From: Euryodendron excelsum
Taxonomy: Eukaryota; Streptophyta; Magnoliopsida; Ericales; Pentaphylacaceae
DNA length: 64,000 nucleotides
Direction: 5' to 3'
NCBI GenBank assembly: GCA_033060915.1
Contig: CM065380.1
Coordinates: 49,316,001 to 49,380,000 of the forward strand
In this document: one piece after another, positions 37,371-50,908 of the stretch
Layout: each line of letters begins with the position of its first letter
Numbering within the stretch: position 1 is the first letter of the stretch
Notes under the pieces: model-generated
What the model was told of the DNA's origin: nothing
Database searches by the model: none
The model's input: only the letters and a program-made list of their open reading frames with translations
Program-made: the position numbers and the translations under genes

Positions 37371-37901
37371 TGTTGAGGAGGGGGGTGGTTCCTCTTCCAT
37401 GACGCTGCCTCTGAATTTGAAAAGCTTTGGGAGAAGGTGTTATTTGACTATGGAAAGTCAAGTCACCACACACGTCACTGAGGTTGGGTAGGATATGGAT
37501 TGAGAGAAATGGGTTGGCTTTTGGGATAATGGCTAGGTTAATGCAAAACTGAGTAGGAACTGATGTGGAAAGTTGAAATGGACTTGGTCTTCTTTCAATA
37601 ATAAAATGGTTGGGCTAATACTATCATCTTTATCACGTGTGTTATAGTCTTTCCTTTACCGACTCCATATTACTGCTTGCAATAACAAGATAAGACACAT
37701 AATGTTAAAACTCAAACGAGTTTAAAACTCAAACGTATCGAGTTTAAAATTTAAAAACTCGTCGGAGATCAGATAAGGAATCTTATAATCTTAGCATTAA
37801 TAACTTGTTATTGATCAAATTAAAAAATAAATTAATTGAGTTGTACATAAATTAACACCTGAATACCGCATAACAAGAAAATAAAAATTTAAGAACTCAA
37901 A

Positions 37902-38024
37902 ATATTGGGCCGGCTGCAAGGGAGGTGGGGCAGCATTGGCAGCTTCCAGAAAGAGCTATATGAAAGGCACCACCAAATCACAATAATTCAAGTCACTATA
38001 GCAGCTGGCCACATTTAATTGCGC
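37902..38024. promoter_or_regulatory. Conserved upstream block, copy 1
   Basis: A roughly 120-bp GC-richer block beginning ATATTGGGCCGGCTGC and ending CAGCTGGCCACATTTAATT lies about 680 bp upstream of the small gene. It is almost unchanged in the diverged fifth copy, while the adjacent sequence there has many indels. Its ends GGCCGGCTGC and GCAGCTGGCC are nearly inverted repeats. It could be an enhancer or a small RNA locus; the role is unknown. Confidence 0.5.
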
Positions 38025-38284
38025 ATAAATAGGTCGAAATATACCATTGGAATAGAGGCAATCGGATGTTCCAGATTCGAAATAAAACACAGAATTATAA
38101 AATTACCCTCCACCAAATTTGCAATATGAGGATTTCTTATCCCTTATCGTATTCTGTGAAAAAATTGTGATCTACACAGACATATAAGGGTAGGGGTACA
38201 ATTGATCGAATCAAGCTGGGTTGGGCTTGTGTTGTGCCCACATTAAATTTTTTTTTTATCAAGTCAAAAACTAAATCTCAAGCC

Positions 38285-38444
38285 TATCCAAATAATTTTT
38301 TTATTTTTTTTATAAATAAAAGTATATTACCAAACACCAAAAGAGATGCAAATCTATACACGCAAGGCATACAACAAAAACAAAAACTTATTGTACAGCC
38401 CAAAAGCCTAAATATCTATAAGCATATACAAATCCCCCAAGAAT
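38285..38444 (-). mobile_element. LINE 3' tail fragment, unit 1
   Basis: Minus-strand 3' end of a LINE (…TTTTATTTATAAAAAAAA tail at about 38300), cut on its other side by the MITE at 38445. The same fragment is in units 2-4, and unit 5 has the longer version. Attribution comes from the longer copies. Confidence 0.55.
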
Positions 38445-38515
38445 TAGGGATGGCAATTTGATTCTCCCCGTGAGGCCCGGCCCCGCCCCGAATGGGACGG
38501 GTTTAGAGAAATTCC
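38445..38515. mobile_element. Truncated hAT-type MITE, unit 1
   Basis: It begins TAGGGATGGCAATTTG and has the GC-rich CCCCGCCCCGAATGGGACGGG interior of the 553-bp element at 58963-59515. It stops after about 70 bp, where unrelated DNA begins. The same truncation is at 45295 and 52132. Confidence 0.75.
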
Positions 38516-38916
38516 ATCCCTTCTACTTGTAGGACACATTTATGGCACAAATACACTCATTTCAATCTTAGTTTAAGATATGAAAGGTCAAATGTTAACT
38601 TAAATAATTGAAAATGGTTACATCATCGACTCACTCTACCCCACTTAATTTTTTAGAGTGAAAAATTAGAAGAAATTTTTATCAAGTAGAGATTATCACA
38701 CCTCCTGATGAGAATGATTCTCTGTTCTTGCATATGAAGATACCATGTAGAAAACTTACATTCTTCCTTGTGAGAGTGACTCATCACAAAGGATGGGGAA
38801 AAAAAGAAACAAAGAAAGAGAACTTTATTAGATGGTAGTTTTCAACTCAGAGCACGATGTCGTTATTAATCACATTTGAAACCTTCGCAAGCCTCTTCTT
38901 GGTAAGACAGGAACCT
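38516..38916. other. Unit-specific intergenic DNA
   Basis: Present in units 1-3 only. AT-rich, no gene recognised. Confidence 0.5.
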
Positions 38917-39683
38917 TTTTTTGTTTGTTTGATAAGTAACAGTAATTTATTCAACCAAAAATACCCCCCCTCCCCCTCCTCTCTTGCTTAAGTCGAGATT
39001 TCCTGTAAAGTTTATAATAGGAAAAGCAGAATGACAAAAATTCTTAGAAAGCCAAAAACTAAAATGTATGCAAGAAAATAGCGTTAAGCCTATTACCTAG
39101 TAAAAAACTTTATCAAAGGTTCTTCCATCACAATCCTTCCAAATGCACCATATCATGCACATGGGGGCTAATTTCCAAGCCCTCTTCCTTAAAACGATCT
39201 TGGCAACCTCTTGGTAAAGATTTATATAGAGATACAACTAAGGTTATAACCCAAGTAATTCCAGAGACTGAAAACAACATGCTCCAGATCTTCCATGCCA
39301 CGTGACAAGGAATAAGCAAATGATTTATAGAAAAACATCTAAAGCTATTGTCCATACAAAAAAAAAACAAAAAAACAAAAAAACCACTTTAGCTAGAGCC
39401 CCTGTTTTCCAAATAGTCTGCCATGGGAAGGACCTATTAATACGTTGCTAACCAATATATGACTAAGAACACTAATGTATACGAAAACTTTGTTTTGACT
39501 AGAACTTCTAAGAGTTCTTTTATTCAAACTACGTTTTCTGAAATATCGTAATGTCTTGGTTTCTTCTGCTAAAAGATAACATATGGTACCATGATTCTTG
39601 GATCTCTAAGAGACCATAGAGGCTATGCTTTTGTTGGAGGAAAGGCGTAAGTGCGAAGCTGAGTTTGCACTCCATATAATTAA
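38917..39683 (-). mobile_element. LINE fragment with zf-RVT region, unit 1
   Basis: On the minus strand the reading gives PWQTIWKTGALAKV, then DNSFRCFSINHLLIPCHVAW, then MCMIWCIWKDCDGRTFDK. This is the C-terminal zf-RVT part of a plant LINE ORF2. An A-rich insertion breaks the frame at about 39358-39384. The 3' tail is at about 38917-38935. It is a 5'-truncated dead copy, repeated at 45757-46530 and 52597-53368. Confidence 0.75.
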
Positions 39684-42226
39684 CCTATTTTTGCAGCACG
39701 GCCCTATTTTAGAAAATACCAAATAAATACTTAAGCATATTCAAAAAATGTAAAATTTGGTCTGGATACTCTCTGAGATGTCTATTTTGTGTTTGCAAAG
39801 TTTTGAAATTGTTGGGTATAAGATCACGAAGTTATGTTCAAAATATGAGGCCTGTGTCAGTTTTGACAGATTAGAGAACTTAGTGTATTTTGGTACTTTT
39901 CAGCTATTACATTACATTGGAAGTTTAATTTAGGTTATCATATGATATTTATAATGCATAATTTTAGTTCTATAACTTGTTTGTGGTGTATAAATTCTAT
40001 TGATTATTATTGCTGAATTATATATTGAAGTTCCTAAACTAACACAGTTGTGGTGATAAGAACTAACGAAGGGTAAGATCCATCAACGTCATTCAAGGAG
40101 TGATCTTTGTCATAGAGTGTGTGTGCAATAATAGGTAAGAATATAGATAGTCTTATTCATATTGAATTGCTTGATGATTATCTATAACATGATATTAACG
40201 ATGGTACATGTGAGGTGATATATGAGAGGGCATTAGAGGTTTTATATGAGTTAGAGGTGGCATTGCATACATTCATTTTGTGTGCCTTACATTGCATTGC
40301 ATAGAGGAAGGTTTTGTCGATATGGGGCTAACCTAAAGAGAGTGTCGATGTGGAGCATCATTGATAATGAGTCATCACTCATTGGGCCAACGTTATTTAA
40401 ATTTGCCCGCACATATGGGTGATACTTCCATTAAATCGAGACATTCATGATTTATATATATTGATCATTTATACCTGTGTGTGCATTACGGTACTTTTTT
40501 TTTTTTTGTTTATTTGATTGATTATCTATTGTGAGCACATTAACATTTAAATCACATCTACACACACTGTTTTGACAGGTAACGTGGAGATGTTGGTTGG
40601 TTCACTGTAGTCTTGGTTTGAGCCGTAGTGGCATTCATGTCGGTGTCAAAGGTCGTGTCTCGAGACTTGGGAAGCTCTTGTTGTTGCTTTCAGTTTATCG
40701 TCATAGTCGTATTTTGTTGTATGTTAGCACCAGTTTGTGAGTTTGTTATGTACCTACATGTGAGATTGTTATGTTTAAGGTTATGGTATTATTTACTCTC
40801 ATATACTTTATATTTAGACATAGTTGATTCATGATTACATAAAATAGGGTATTTATTCTGCTGTGTTTTTGTAATTTATTTTGGGTGTATGGTAAGGTGT
40901 CATTCTCAGGTATGATGATCTGTACAATCACATCTCGCCTAATATGACATAATTGGTATTTAATTGGGTTGGGGGTGTGACATCCAAAGGAAGGTGATAC
41001 GTTAAAATACAACCTTCAAGGTTATCCATATTAGGGTTCCTAAACCCTAGGCGTTTTCAAAAGCTCTTTCTAAAAATAATTTTTAAATATCACATTCTTG
41101 AAGCAACTCTAATCCTTCCATGATTAGGATTGTTCAAGTATAAATGAGATATTCAATAAGGGTTCTATAACCCTAAAGTTTTAAAAAACAAAAGTAAAGT
41201 CTCTAGCCCCTTTTTCAAACATGTTTACAAAACTCATAACTCAAAAGGAGTTTATTTCTTCAATAACTAACCTTTTAAAGATGATGAAACATTAAACATG
41301 ACTTTCATAAAGTATCCACTCTCAAAAACTTTTCAAAGACGAGTTCACAAGAGCATTTCCAACCCTAACTCTATTTCTAAAGTTTTCAAAATAAAACTTC
41401 AAAATATTTTCGAAATTCATTTGAGTTATTTTAAAACATTTCTAGAAACTCTACAAAGATGTTTCAAAGCACTTTCAAAACTCACTTGAACTGATTCAAA
41501 CAAATTTCAAAACTCCCTTGAGATAATTTCAAAAACATTTAAAATTATCTCTAAACCTGATTTAAAAAACACTTCAAACATCCCAAGTCCTATTTCAAAG
41601 GTATTTTTCTAAATTCTCAAGTTCTCTCTTTCCAAAGACCTCAAAGTGTTTTCAAAATTTTCTAAAGACCTTAATGCGTCTTTAAAGTTCTTAAAGGCCC
41701 TAATGTACCTATTTTTCAAAATTAGACCCCAATGTGTCTTCTCATGACCTCAATGCGCCTATTTTCTATTGAGCTCTTACTCGAACTACGAATTATCTGA
41801 TTCTCACCAAATGAGATATGTAGGTAACCGAAAATGATGTGGTCATAACCTTTATTTCAACCCCAGTTCCATTTTCAAAAGTTTCTATCAATTCAAGATT
41901 TATATTTGAAATCCTTTCAAAACTTTCATATTTTCAAACATCTTTTTCAAAACATATATCATGCATCATTCATCCAAAAAGTGATAACCAACCCATTTTT
42001 CAAAATTCTAAAGTGGAAATTAAGTGAATATTAATAACCGGTTATTTAAGTGAGTAAATTAAGGGTGATTAGACATATAGGTACCGAAAAGGCACGGTAG
42101 AGTGATGATCTTAAAATATTTTTCTTACAGGTAACTAACTCCCGGACCATAAATTTTTATTTCAAAGACCAAAATCGAAGTCATATTTTCAAAAGAGTTT
42201 TAAAACATTTTAAAAGGTTGCTAAAA

Positions 42227-42265
<39 letters not shown>

Positions 42266-43788
42266 CCCTTCTTAAGAAGGACGTTTTCAAAACCTTGTCG
42301 AAAAACTTAAATTTATTCTTTGAATTACACTTAGTTTTAGGTGACCTAACACATCTTTAATTATGTTAGGTAGCAACTCTTATTTTTTTTAAAAAAAAGC
42401 CCTTAAATCATATCATACTTTCAAATTCAAATCTAGTCACACTCGTCCTTCTAAGAGATGAGTTATAATGAGAGAGTACCGGACTTTTTTCCGAACCAAG
42501 AGGGTTTGGTTCTAAATACCGGGGTACAACAATATTTTAATAATTAAAAATCATTATGAAGGGTGTTTTATTTTAAAGTGAAATCCTCTTATTTAGACAC
42601 ATCATTATGTATGAAAATTTTATATAAATTTTTTATTTTTATAGCATTACTCATCAAATAATTCTAACGGGATATGCAGCATAAACAATCCTAGGATTTG
42701 AAATCCAAAGGCAAATTACAAAATTACACCCTCCTTGTATGATCCCATAATCTAATGTCCCGAAACTCCTTTATGTCTTTATCTCATACGGTGACAAAAA
42801 AAAAAAAAAAAAAAGATTTGAAAGTGTAAGAGGAAGTATGCAGTTACCCGTGCGAGTGGAAGAAAATATAACCATTTGATAACTTCAGACCAACGAAACC
42901 ATACACTTCAGTCTCCAACACCTGTAAGAAAGAATCCGCCTATATGTTTATGATTCTTATTTAAAGCGGCCATTTTTTAAGGCACAGAGCCTTTGGGATT
43001 TTGAGGGGAAATTAAAATTAAAGAGGAAAGGGATAATTTTATTTTTTATTTTTATTTTTATTTTATGGTTATTATGACTCCAACTGTCTTATCTTTTGTT
43101 ACCAACTTTCCGGCTCGATTGGATTTTGGGCACAAGCGTGCCAGGAATTTCTTTTCAGACTAATCAACTGCACAATCGATTATCAATTTATGCATAATTT
43201 TTACGTAATTGTGATTGTATGATTTGAATGTGGTATTTCAGGACTTCTTTGGATGTAAGAACATTATGTGAGGAGCGCTCGATACTCCTTTTTACAAGCA
43301 GAGATTCATCAACAAGTAAAATGTATTAGCTCCTGAAGGTGATTCTTGTTCAAAAGCAAATAGAAAAGGACCCTTGATGAACAGAGATCATGTCACTATA
43401 TCTTCAAATAACAGTTGTGGAAAAATCATGTCACTAAATCTTTATATTGAACTCCAAACATATTATGATATATGTTGGTACAATCCATTAAGATCTTCAA
43501 ATTTATAATTAATGGGGTGGTAATTTGAATTGCAACCGTGTGGAATGAACTGAAAATCTCCAATTCCTACAACAATTGGAGAGGATCGAATTGGATACCT
43601 TTTACCCAGAGCATCAATGATTTCTTCCAACTCTTTAGCTAATTACCAATTTATCAAGTCAAAACAATGTCAATTATGACTGATTCAAGTACAAAAAATC
43701 AAAGCTTTTATCATTTTCTTTACATGACAAGTAATGGTACTAATAATATTCCAAAAAAAAAAACAAAAAATAAAGAGATATCTATCAA

Positions 43789-44070
43789 TCAATAGGACTT
43801 ATAGTCATCGGTCGTGGGATATTCTTGGGTGGTCGGCGGCTGCAAGCCCCGTGGCAACGGCGACGCCTCGTCGCCTTCCGGCATATCAGAGAGGACAGCC
43901 AGCATGCGGCGAATGCTAGCCGCACGTGCGGGTTTGAAGCTGAGGGACCTTATCTTGGTCTTCGAGAAGACGTCCGATGAATTAGAGAGGATGAGATAAA
44001 CAAGAGCCTGAATAAGCACAAACATTGCCACCTTCGTCAACACATCCGCCGCCGACATATCCAACACCAT
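43789..44070 (-). CDS. Small single-pass membrane protein, copy 2
   Basis: 93 residues, with the same layout as copy 1. It differs at a few positions: FKPARAASIRR instead of FKPARSASIRR, GLQPPTTQEYPTTDDY instead of GLQSPTTQEYPATDDY. ATG, membrane helix, tail and TATA box (44207-44220) are all intact, so it looks expressible. It lies in array unit 2. Confidence 0.78.
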   Translation of the reverse strand: MVLDMSAADVLTKVAMFVLIQALVYLILSNSSDVFSKTKIRSLSFKPARAASIRRMLAVLSDMPEGDEASPLPRGLQPPTTQEYPTTDDYKSY

Positions 44071-44750
44071 TTTTTTTCCCGATTGCTCGCCGGAATTACA
44101 AGAGTTCGTCTGAGTTGCAGTAGCAGTAATAGTGGGCACTGGTTGTCAAATGACAAGGCAAAAGAAGTGGAAAACAATAGTCGTGTTTAAGCAGAAGGAG
44201 GAGAGGCCTTTATATATAGGTGTTGAGGAGGGGGGTGGTTCCTCTTCCATGAAGCTGCCTCTGAATTTGAAAAGCTTTGGGAGAAGGTGTTATTTGACTA
44301 TGGAAAGTCAAGTCACCACACACGTCACTGAGTTTGGGTAGGACATGGATTGAGAGAAATGGGTTGGCTTTTGGGATAATGGCTAGGTTAATGCAAAACT
44401 GAGTAGGAACTGATGTGGAAAGTTGAAATGGACTTGGTCTTCTTTCAATAATAAAAAGGTTGGGCTAATACTATCATCTTTATCACGTGTGTTATAGTCT
44501 TTCCTTTACCGACTCCATATTACTGCTTGCAATAACAAGATAAGACACATAATGTTAAAACTCAAACGAGTTTAAAACTCAAACGTATCGAGTTTAAAAT
44601 TTAAAAACTCGTCGGAGATCAGATAAGGAATCTTATAATCTTAGCATTAATAACTTGTTATTGATAAATTAAAAAATAAATTAATTGAGTTGTACATAAA
44701 TTAACACCTGAATACCGCATAACAAGAAAATAAAAATTTAAGAACTCAAA

Positions 44751-44873
44751 ATATTGGGCCGGCTGCAAGGGAGGTGGGGCAGCCTTGGCAGCTTCCAGAA
44801 AGAGCTATATGAAAGGCACCACCAAATCACAATAATTCAAGTCACTATAGCAGCTGGCCACATTTAATTGCGC
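44751..44873. promoter_or_regulatory. Conserved upstream block, copy 2
   Basis: Same block as at 37902, with GGCAGCCTTGGCAGC in place of GGCAGCATTGGCAGC, as in copies 3-5. Confidence 0.5.
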
Positions 44874-45294
44874 ATAAATAGGTCGAAATATACCATTGGA
44901 ATAGATTCAATCGGATGTTCCAGATTCAAAATAAAAAACAGAATTATAAAATTACCCTCCACCAAATTTGCAATATGAGGATTTCTTATCCCTTATCGTA
45001 TTCTGCGAAAAAATTGTGATTTACACAAACACATAAGGGTAGGGGTACAATTGATCGAATCAAGCGGGGTTGGGCTTGTGTTGTGCCCACATTAAATTTT
45101 TTTTTTATCAAGTCAAAAACTAAATCTCAAGCCTATCCAAATAATTTTTTTATTTTTTTTTATAAATAAAAGTATATTACCAAACACCAAAAGAGATGCA
45201 AATCTATACACGCAAGGCATACAACAAAAACAAAAACTTATTGTACAGCCCAAAAGCCTAAATATCTATAAGCATATACAAATCCCCCAAGAAT

Positions 45295-45365
45295 TAGGGA
45301 TGGCAATTTGATTCTCCCCGTGAGGCCCGGCCCCGCCCCGAATGGGACGGGTTTAGAGAAATTCC
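45295..45365. mobile_element. Truncated hAT-type MITE, unit 2
   Basis: Same fragment and same breakpoint as at 38445-38515. Confidence 0.75.
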
Positions 45366-45756
45366 ATCCCTTCTACTTGTAGGACACATTTATGGCACAA
45401 ATACACTCATTTCAATCTTAGTTTAAGATATGAAAGGTCAAATGTTAACTTAAATAATTGAAAATGGTTACATCATCGACTCACTCTACCCCACTTAATT
45501 TTTTAGAGTGAAAAATTAGAAGAAATTTTATCAAGTAGAGATTATCACACCTCCTGATGAGAATGATTCTCTGTTCTTGCATATGAAGATACCATGTAGA
45601 AAACTTACATTCTTCCTTGTGAGAGTGACTCATCACAAAGGATGGGGAAAAAAAGAAACAAAGAAAGAGAACTTTATTAGATGGTAGTTTTCAACTCAGA
45701 GCACGATGTCGTTATTAATCACATTTGAAACCTTCGCAAGCCTCTTCTTGGTAAGA

Positions 45757-46530
45757 CAGGAACCTTTTTTTGTTTGTTTGATAAGTAACAGTAATTTATT
45801 CAACCAAAAATACCCCCCCTCCCCCTCCTCTCTTGCTTAAGTCGAGATTTCCTGTAAAGTTTATAATAGGAAAAGCAGAATGACAAAAATTCTTAGAAAG
45901 CCAAAAACTAAAATGTATGCAAGAAAATAGCGTTAAGCCTATTACCTAGTAAAAAACTTTATCAAAGGTTCTTCCATCACAATCCTTCCAAATGCACCAT
46001 ATCATGCACATGGGGGCTAATTTCCAAGCCCTCTTCCTTAAAACGATCTTGGCAACCTCTTGGTAAAGATTTATATAGAGATACAACTAAGGTTATAACC
46101 CAAGTAATTCCAGAGACTGAAAACAACATGCTCCAGATCTTCCATGCCACGTGACAAGGAATAAGCAAATGATTTATAGAAAAACATCTAAAGCTATTGT
46201 CCATACAAAAAAACAAAAAAAACAAAAAAAACCACTTTAGCTAGAGCCCCTGTTTTCCAAATAGTCTGCCATGGGAAGGACCTATTAATACGTTGCTAAC
46301 CAATATATGACTAAGAACACTAATGTATACGAAAACTTTGTTTTGACTAGAACTTCTAAGAGTTCTTTTATTCAAACTACGTTTTCTGAAATATCGTAAT
46401 GTCTTGGTTTCTTCTGCTAAAAGATAACATATGGTACCATGATTCTTGGATCTCTAAGAGACCATAGAGGCTATGCTTTTGTTGGAGGAAAGGCGTAAGT
46501 GCGAAGCTGAGTTTGCACTCCATATAATTA
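45757..46530 (-). mobile_element. LINE fragment with zf-RVT region, unit 2
   Basis: Copy of the unit 1 fragment, with slightly longer A runs around 46206. Confidence 0.75.
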
Positions 46531-49500
46531 ACCTATTTTTGCAGCACGGCCCTATTTTAGAAAATACCAAATAAATACTTAAGCATATTCAAAAAATGTA
46601 AAATTTGGTCTGGATACTCTCTGAGATGTCTATTTTGTGTTTGCAAAGTTTTGAAATTGTTGGGTATAAGATCACGAAGTTATGTTCAAAATATGAGGCC
46701 TGTGTCAGTTTTGACAGATTAGAGAACTTAGTGTATTTTGGTACTTTTCAGCTATTACATTACATTGGAAGTTTAATTTAGGTTATCATATGATATTTAT
46801 AATGCATAATTTTAGTTCTATAACTTGTTTGTGGTGTATAAATTCTATTGATTATTATTGCTGAATTATATATTGAAGTTCCTAAACTAACACAGTTGTG
46901 GTGATAAGAACTAACGAAGGGTAAGATCCATCAACGTCATTCAAGGAGTGATCTTTGTCATAGAGTGTGTGTGCAATAATAGGTAAGAATATAGATAGTC
47001 TTATTCATATTGAATTGCTTGATGATTATCTATAACATGATATTAACGATGGTACATGTGAGGTGATATATGAGAGGGCATTAGAGGTTTTATATGAGTT
47101 AGAGGTGGCATTGCATACATTCATTTTGTGTGCCTTACATTGCATTGCATAGAGGAAGGTTTTGTCGATATGGGGCTAACCTAAAGAGAGTGTCGATGTG
47201 GAGCATCATTGATAATGAGTCATCACTCATTGGGCCAACGTTATTTAAATTTGCCCGCACATATGGGTGATACTTCCATTAAATCGAGACATTCATGATT
47301 TATATATATTGATCATTTATACCTGTGTGTGCATTACGGTACTTTTTTTTTTTTTTGTTTATTTGATTGATTATCTATTGTGAGCACATTAACATTTAAA
47401 TCACATCTACACACACTGTTTTGACAGGTAACGTGGAGATGTTGGTTGGTTCACTGTAGTCTTGGTTTGAGCCGTAGTGGCATTCATGTCGGTGTCAAAG
47501 GTCGTGTCTCGAGACTTGGGAAGCTCTTGTTGTTGCTTTCAGTTTATCGTCATAGTCGTATTTTGTTGTATGTTAGCACCAGTTTGTGAGTTTGTTATGT
47601 ACCTACATGTGAGATTGTTATGTTTAAGGTTATGGTATTATTTACTCTCATATACTTTATATTTAGACATAGTTGATTCATGATTACATAAAATAGGGTA
47701 TTTATTCTGCTGTGTTTTTGTAATTTATTTTGGGTGTATGGTAAGGTGTCATTCTCAGGTATGATGATCTGTACAATCACATCTCGCCTAATATGACATA
47801 ATTGGTATTTAATTGGGTTGGGGGTGTGACATCCAAAGGAAGGTGATACGTTAAAATACAACCTTCAAGGTTATCCATATTAGGGTTCCTAAACCCTAGG
47901 CGTTTTCAAAAGCTCTTTCTAAAAATAATTTTTAAATATCACATTCTTGAAGCAACTCTAATCCTTCCATGATTAGGATTGTTCAAGTATAAATGAGATA
48001 TTCAATAAGGGTTCTATAACCCTAAAGTTTTAAAAAACAAAAGTAAAGTCTCTAGCCCCTTTTTCAAACATGTTTACAAAACTCATAACTCAAAAGGAGT
48101 TTATTTCTTCAATAACTAACCTTTTAAAGATGATGAAACATTAAACATGACTTTCATAAAGTATCCACTCTCAAAAACTTTTCAAAGACGAGTTCACAAG
48201 AGCATTTCCAACCCTAACTCTATTTCTAAAGTTTTCAAAATAAAACTTCAAAATATTTTCGAAATTCATTTGAGTTATTTTAAAACATTTCTAGAAACTC
48301 TACAAAGATGTTTCAAAGCACTTTCAAAACTCACTTGAACTGATTCAAAAAAATTTCAAAACTCCCTTGAGATAATTTCAAAAACATTTAAAATTATCTC
48401 TAAACCTGATTTAAAAAAACACTTCAAACATCCCAAGTCCTATTTCAAAGGTATTTTTCTAAATTCTCAAGTTCTCTCTTTCCAAAGACCTCAAAGTGTT
48501 TTCAAAATTTTCTAAAGACCTTAATGCGTCTTTAAAGTTCTTAAAGGCCCTAATGTACCTATTTTTCAAAATTAGACCCCAATGTGTCTTCTCATGACCT
48601 CAATGCGCCTATTTTCTATTGAGCTCTTACTCGAACTACGAATTATCTGATTCTCACCAAATGAGATATGTAGGTAACCGAAAATGATGTGGTCATAACC
48701 TTTATTTCAACCCCAGTTCCATTTTCAAAAGTTTCTATCAATTCAAGATTTATATTTGAAATCCTTTCAAAACTTTCATATTTTCAAACATCTTTTTCAA
48801 AACATATATCATGCATCATTCATCCAAAAAGTGATAACCAACCCATTTTTCAAAATTCTAAAGTGGAAATTAAGTGAATATTAATAACCGGTTATTTAAG
48901 TGAGTAAATTAAGGGTGATTAGACATATAGGTACCGAAAAGGCACGGTAGAGTGATGATCTTAAAATATTTTTCTTACAGGTAACTAACTCCCGGACCAT
49001 AAATTTTTATTTCAAAGACCAAAATCGAAGTCATATTTTCAAAAGAGTTTTAAAACATTTTAAAAGGTTGCTAAAAATCTTTTTTTTTTTTAAAAAAAAA
49101 AAAAAACCCTTCTTAAGAAGGACGTTTTCAAAACCTTGTCGAAAAACTTAAATTTATTCTTTGAATTACACTTAGTTTTAGGTGACCTAACACATCTTTA
49201 ATTATGTTAGGTAGCAACTCTTATTTTTTTTAAAAAAAGCCCTTAAATCATATCATACTTTCAAATTCAAATCTAGTCACACTCGTCCTTCTAAGAGATG
49301 AGTTATAATGAGAGAGTACCGGACTTTTTTCCGAACCAAGAGGGTTTGGTTCTAAATACCGGGGTACAACAATATTTTAATAATTAAAAATCATTATGAA
49401 GGGTGTTTTATTTTAAAGTGAAATCCTCTTATTTAGACACATCATTATGTATGAAAATTTTATATAAATTTTTTATTTTTATAGCATTACTCATCAAATA

Positions 49501-50626
49501 ATTCTAACGGGATATGCAGCATAAACAATCCTAGGATTTGAAATCCAAAGGCAAATTACAAAATTACACCCTCCTTGTATGATCCCATAATCTAATGTCC
49601 CGAAACTCCTTTATGTCTTTATCTCATACGGTGACAAAAAAAAAAAAAAAAAGATTTGAAAGTGTAAGAGGAAGTATGCAGTTACCCGTGCGAGTGGAAG
49701 AAATATAACCATTTGATAACTTCAGACCAACGAAACCATACACTTCAGTCTCCAACACCTGTAAGAAAGAATCCGCCTATATGTTTATGATTCTTATTTA
49801 AAGCGGCCATTTTTTAAGGCACAGAGCCTTTGGGATTTTGAGGGGAAATTAAAATTAAAGAGGAAAGGGATAATTTTATTTTTATTTTTATTTTTATTTT
49901 ATGGTTATTATGACTCCAACTGTCTTATCTTTTGTTACCAACTTTCCGGCTCGATTGGATTTTGGGCACAAGCGTGCCAGGAATTTCTTTTCAGACTAAT
50001 CAACTGCACAATCGATTATCAATTTATGCATAATTTTTACGTAATTGTGATTGTATGATTTGAATGTGGTATTTCAGGACTTCTTTGGATGTAAGAACAT
50101 TATGTGAGGAGCGCTCGATACTCCTTTTTACAAGCAGAGATTCATCAACAAGTAAAATGTATTAGCTCCTGAAGGTGATTCTTGTTCAAAAGCAAATAGA
50201 AAAGGACCCTTGATGAACAGAGATCATGTCACTATATCTTCAAATAACAGTTGTGGAAAAATCATGTCACTAAATCTTTATATTGAACTCCAAACATATT
50301 ATGATATATGTTGGTACAATCCATTAAGATCTTCAAATTTATAATTAATGGGGTGGTAATTTGAATTGCAACCGTGTGGAATGAACTGAAAATCTCCAAT
50401 TCCTACAACAATTGGAGAGGATCGAATTGGATACCTTTTACCCAGAGCATCAATGATTTCTTCCAACTCTTTAGCTAATTACCAATTTATCAAGTCAAAA
50501 CAATGTCAATTATGACTGATTCAAGTACAAAAAATCAAAGCTTTTATCATTTTCTTTACATGACAAGTAATGGTACTAATAATATTCCAAAAAAAAAAAA
50601 AAAAAAAATAAAGAGATATCTATCAA

Positions 50627-50908
50627 TCAATAGGACTTATAGTCATCGGTCGTGGGATATTCTTGGGTGGTCGGCGGCTGCAAGCCCCGTGGCAACGGCG
50701 ACGCCTCGTCGCCTTCCGGCATATCAGAGAGGACAGCCAGCATGCGGCGAATGCTAGCCGCACGTGCGGGTTTGAAGCTGAGGGACCTTATCTTGGTCTT
50801 CGAGAAGACGTCCGATGAATTAGAGAGGATGAGATAAACAAGAGCCTGAATAAGCACAAACATTGCCACCTTCGTCAACACATCCGCCGCCGACATATCC
50901 AACACCAT
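50627..50908 (-). CDS. Small single-pass membrane protein, copy 3
   Basis: 93 residues, predicted protein identical to copy 2. TATA box at 51045-51058. It lies in array unit 3 and looks intact. Confidence 0.78.
   Translation of the reverse strand: MVLDMSAADVLTKVAMFVLIQALVYLILSNSSDVFSKTKIRSLSFKPARAASIRRMLAVLSDMPEGDEASPLPRGLQPPTTQEYPTTDDYKSY

Larger units (their letters stand above)
32890..39685. repeat. Tandem array unit 1 (6,796 bp)
   Basis: The unit starts in the nested LTR at TATTTTTGCAG (32890-32900). It holds the right part of that LTR, the right part of the Ogre-like LTR, unique DNA with the small membrane protein gene, a LINE tail with a truncated MITE, and a second LINE fragment. The next unit begins at the same 11-base motif at 39686. 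Copies are nearly identical by eye. In the ancestral left flank the motif is preceded by GAATTTT; at the unit joins it is preceded by AATTAACC. The 11 bases are thus junction microhomology. Confidence 0.95.
39686..46533. repeat. Tandem array unit 2 (6,848 bp)
   Basis: A direct repeat of unit 1. It differs by scattered substitutions and homopolymer length, for example an extra ATTTTT tract near 43040 and an extra ATCATGTCACTAAATC segment near 43424 that is absent from unit 1. Confidence 0.95.

Noticed and set aside
37940..37975. A microRNA such as miR167 or miR394 in the conserved block
   Set aside because: Only partial resemblance (GAAGCTGCCA, CCCACCTCC) and no continuous foldback arm was found around it; small RNA data would be needed.
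40628..41012. Repeated small open frames (68, 88 and 63 residues) in every array unit
   Set aside because: They lie in LTR-derived DNA, repeat only because the unit repeats, and show no codon-level conservation or known domain.
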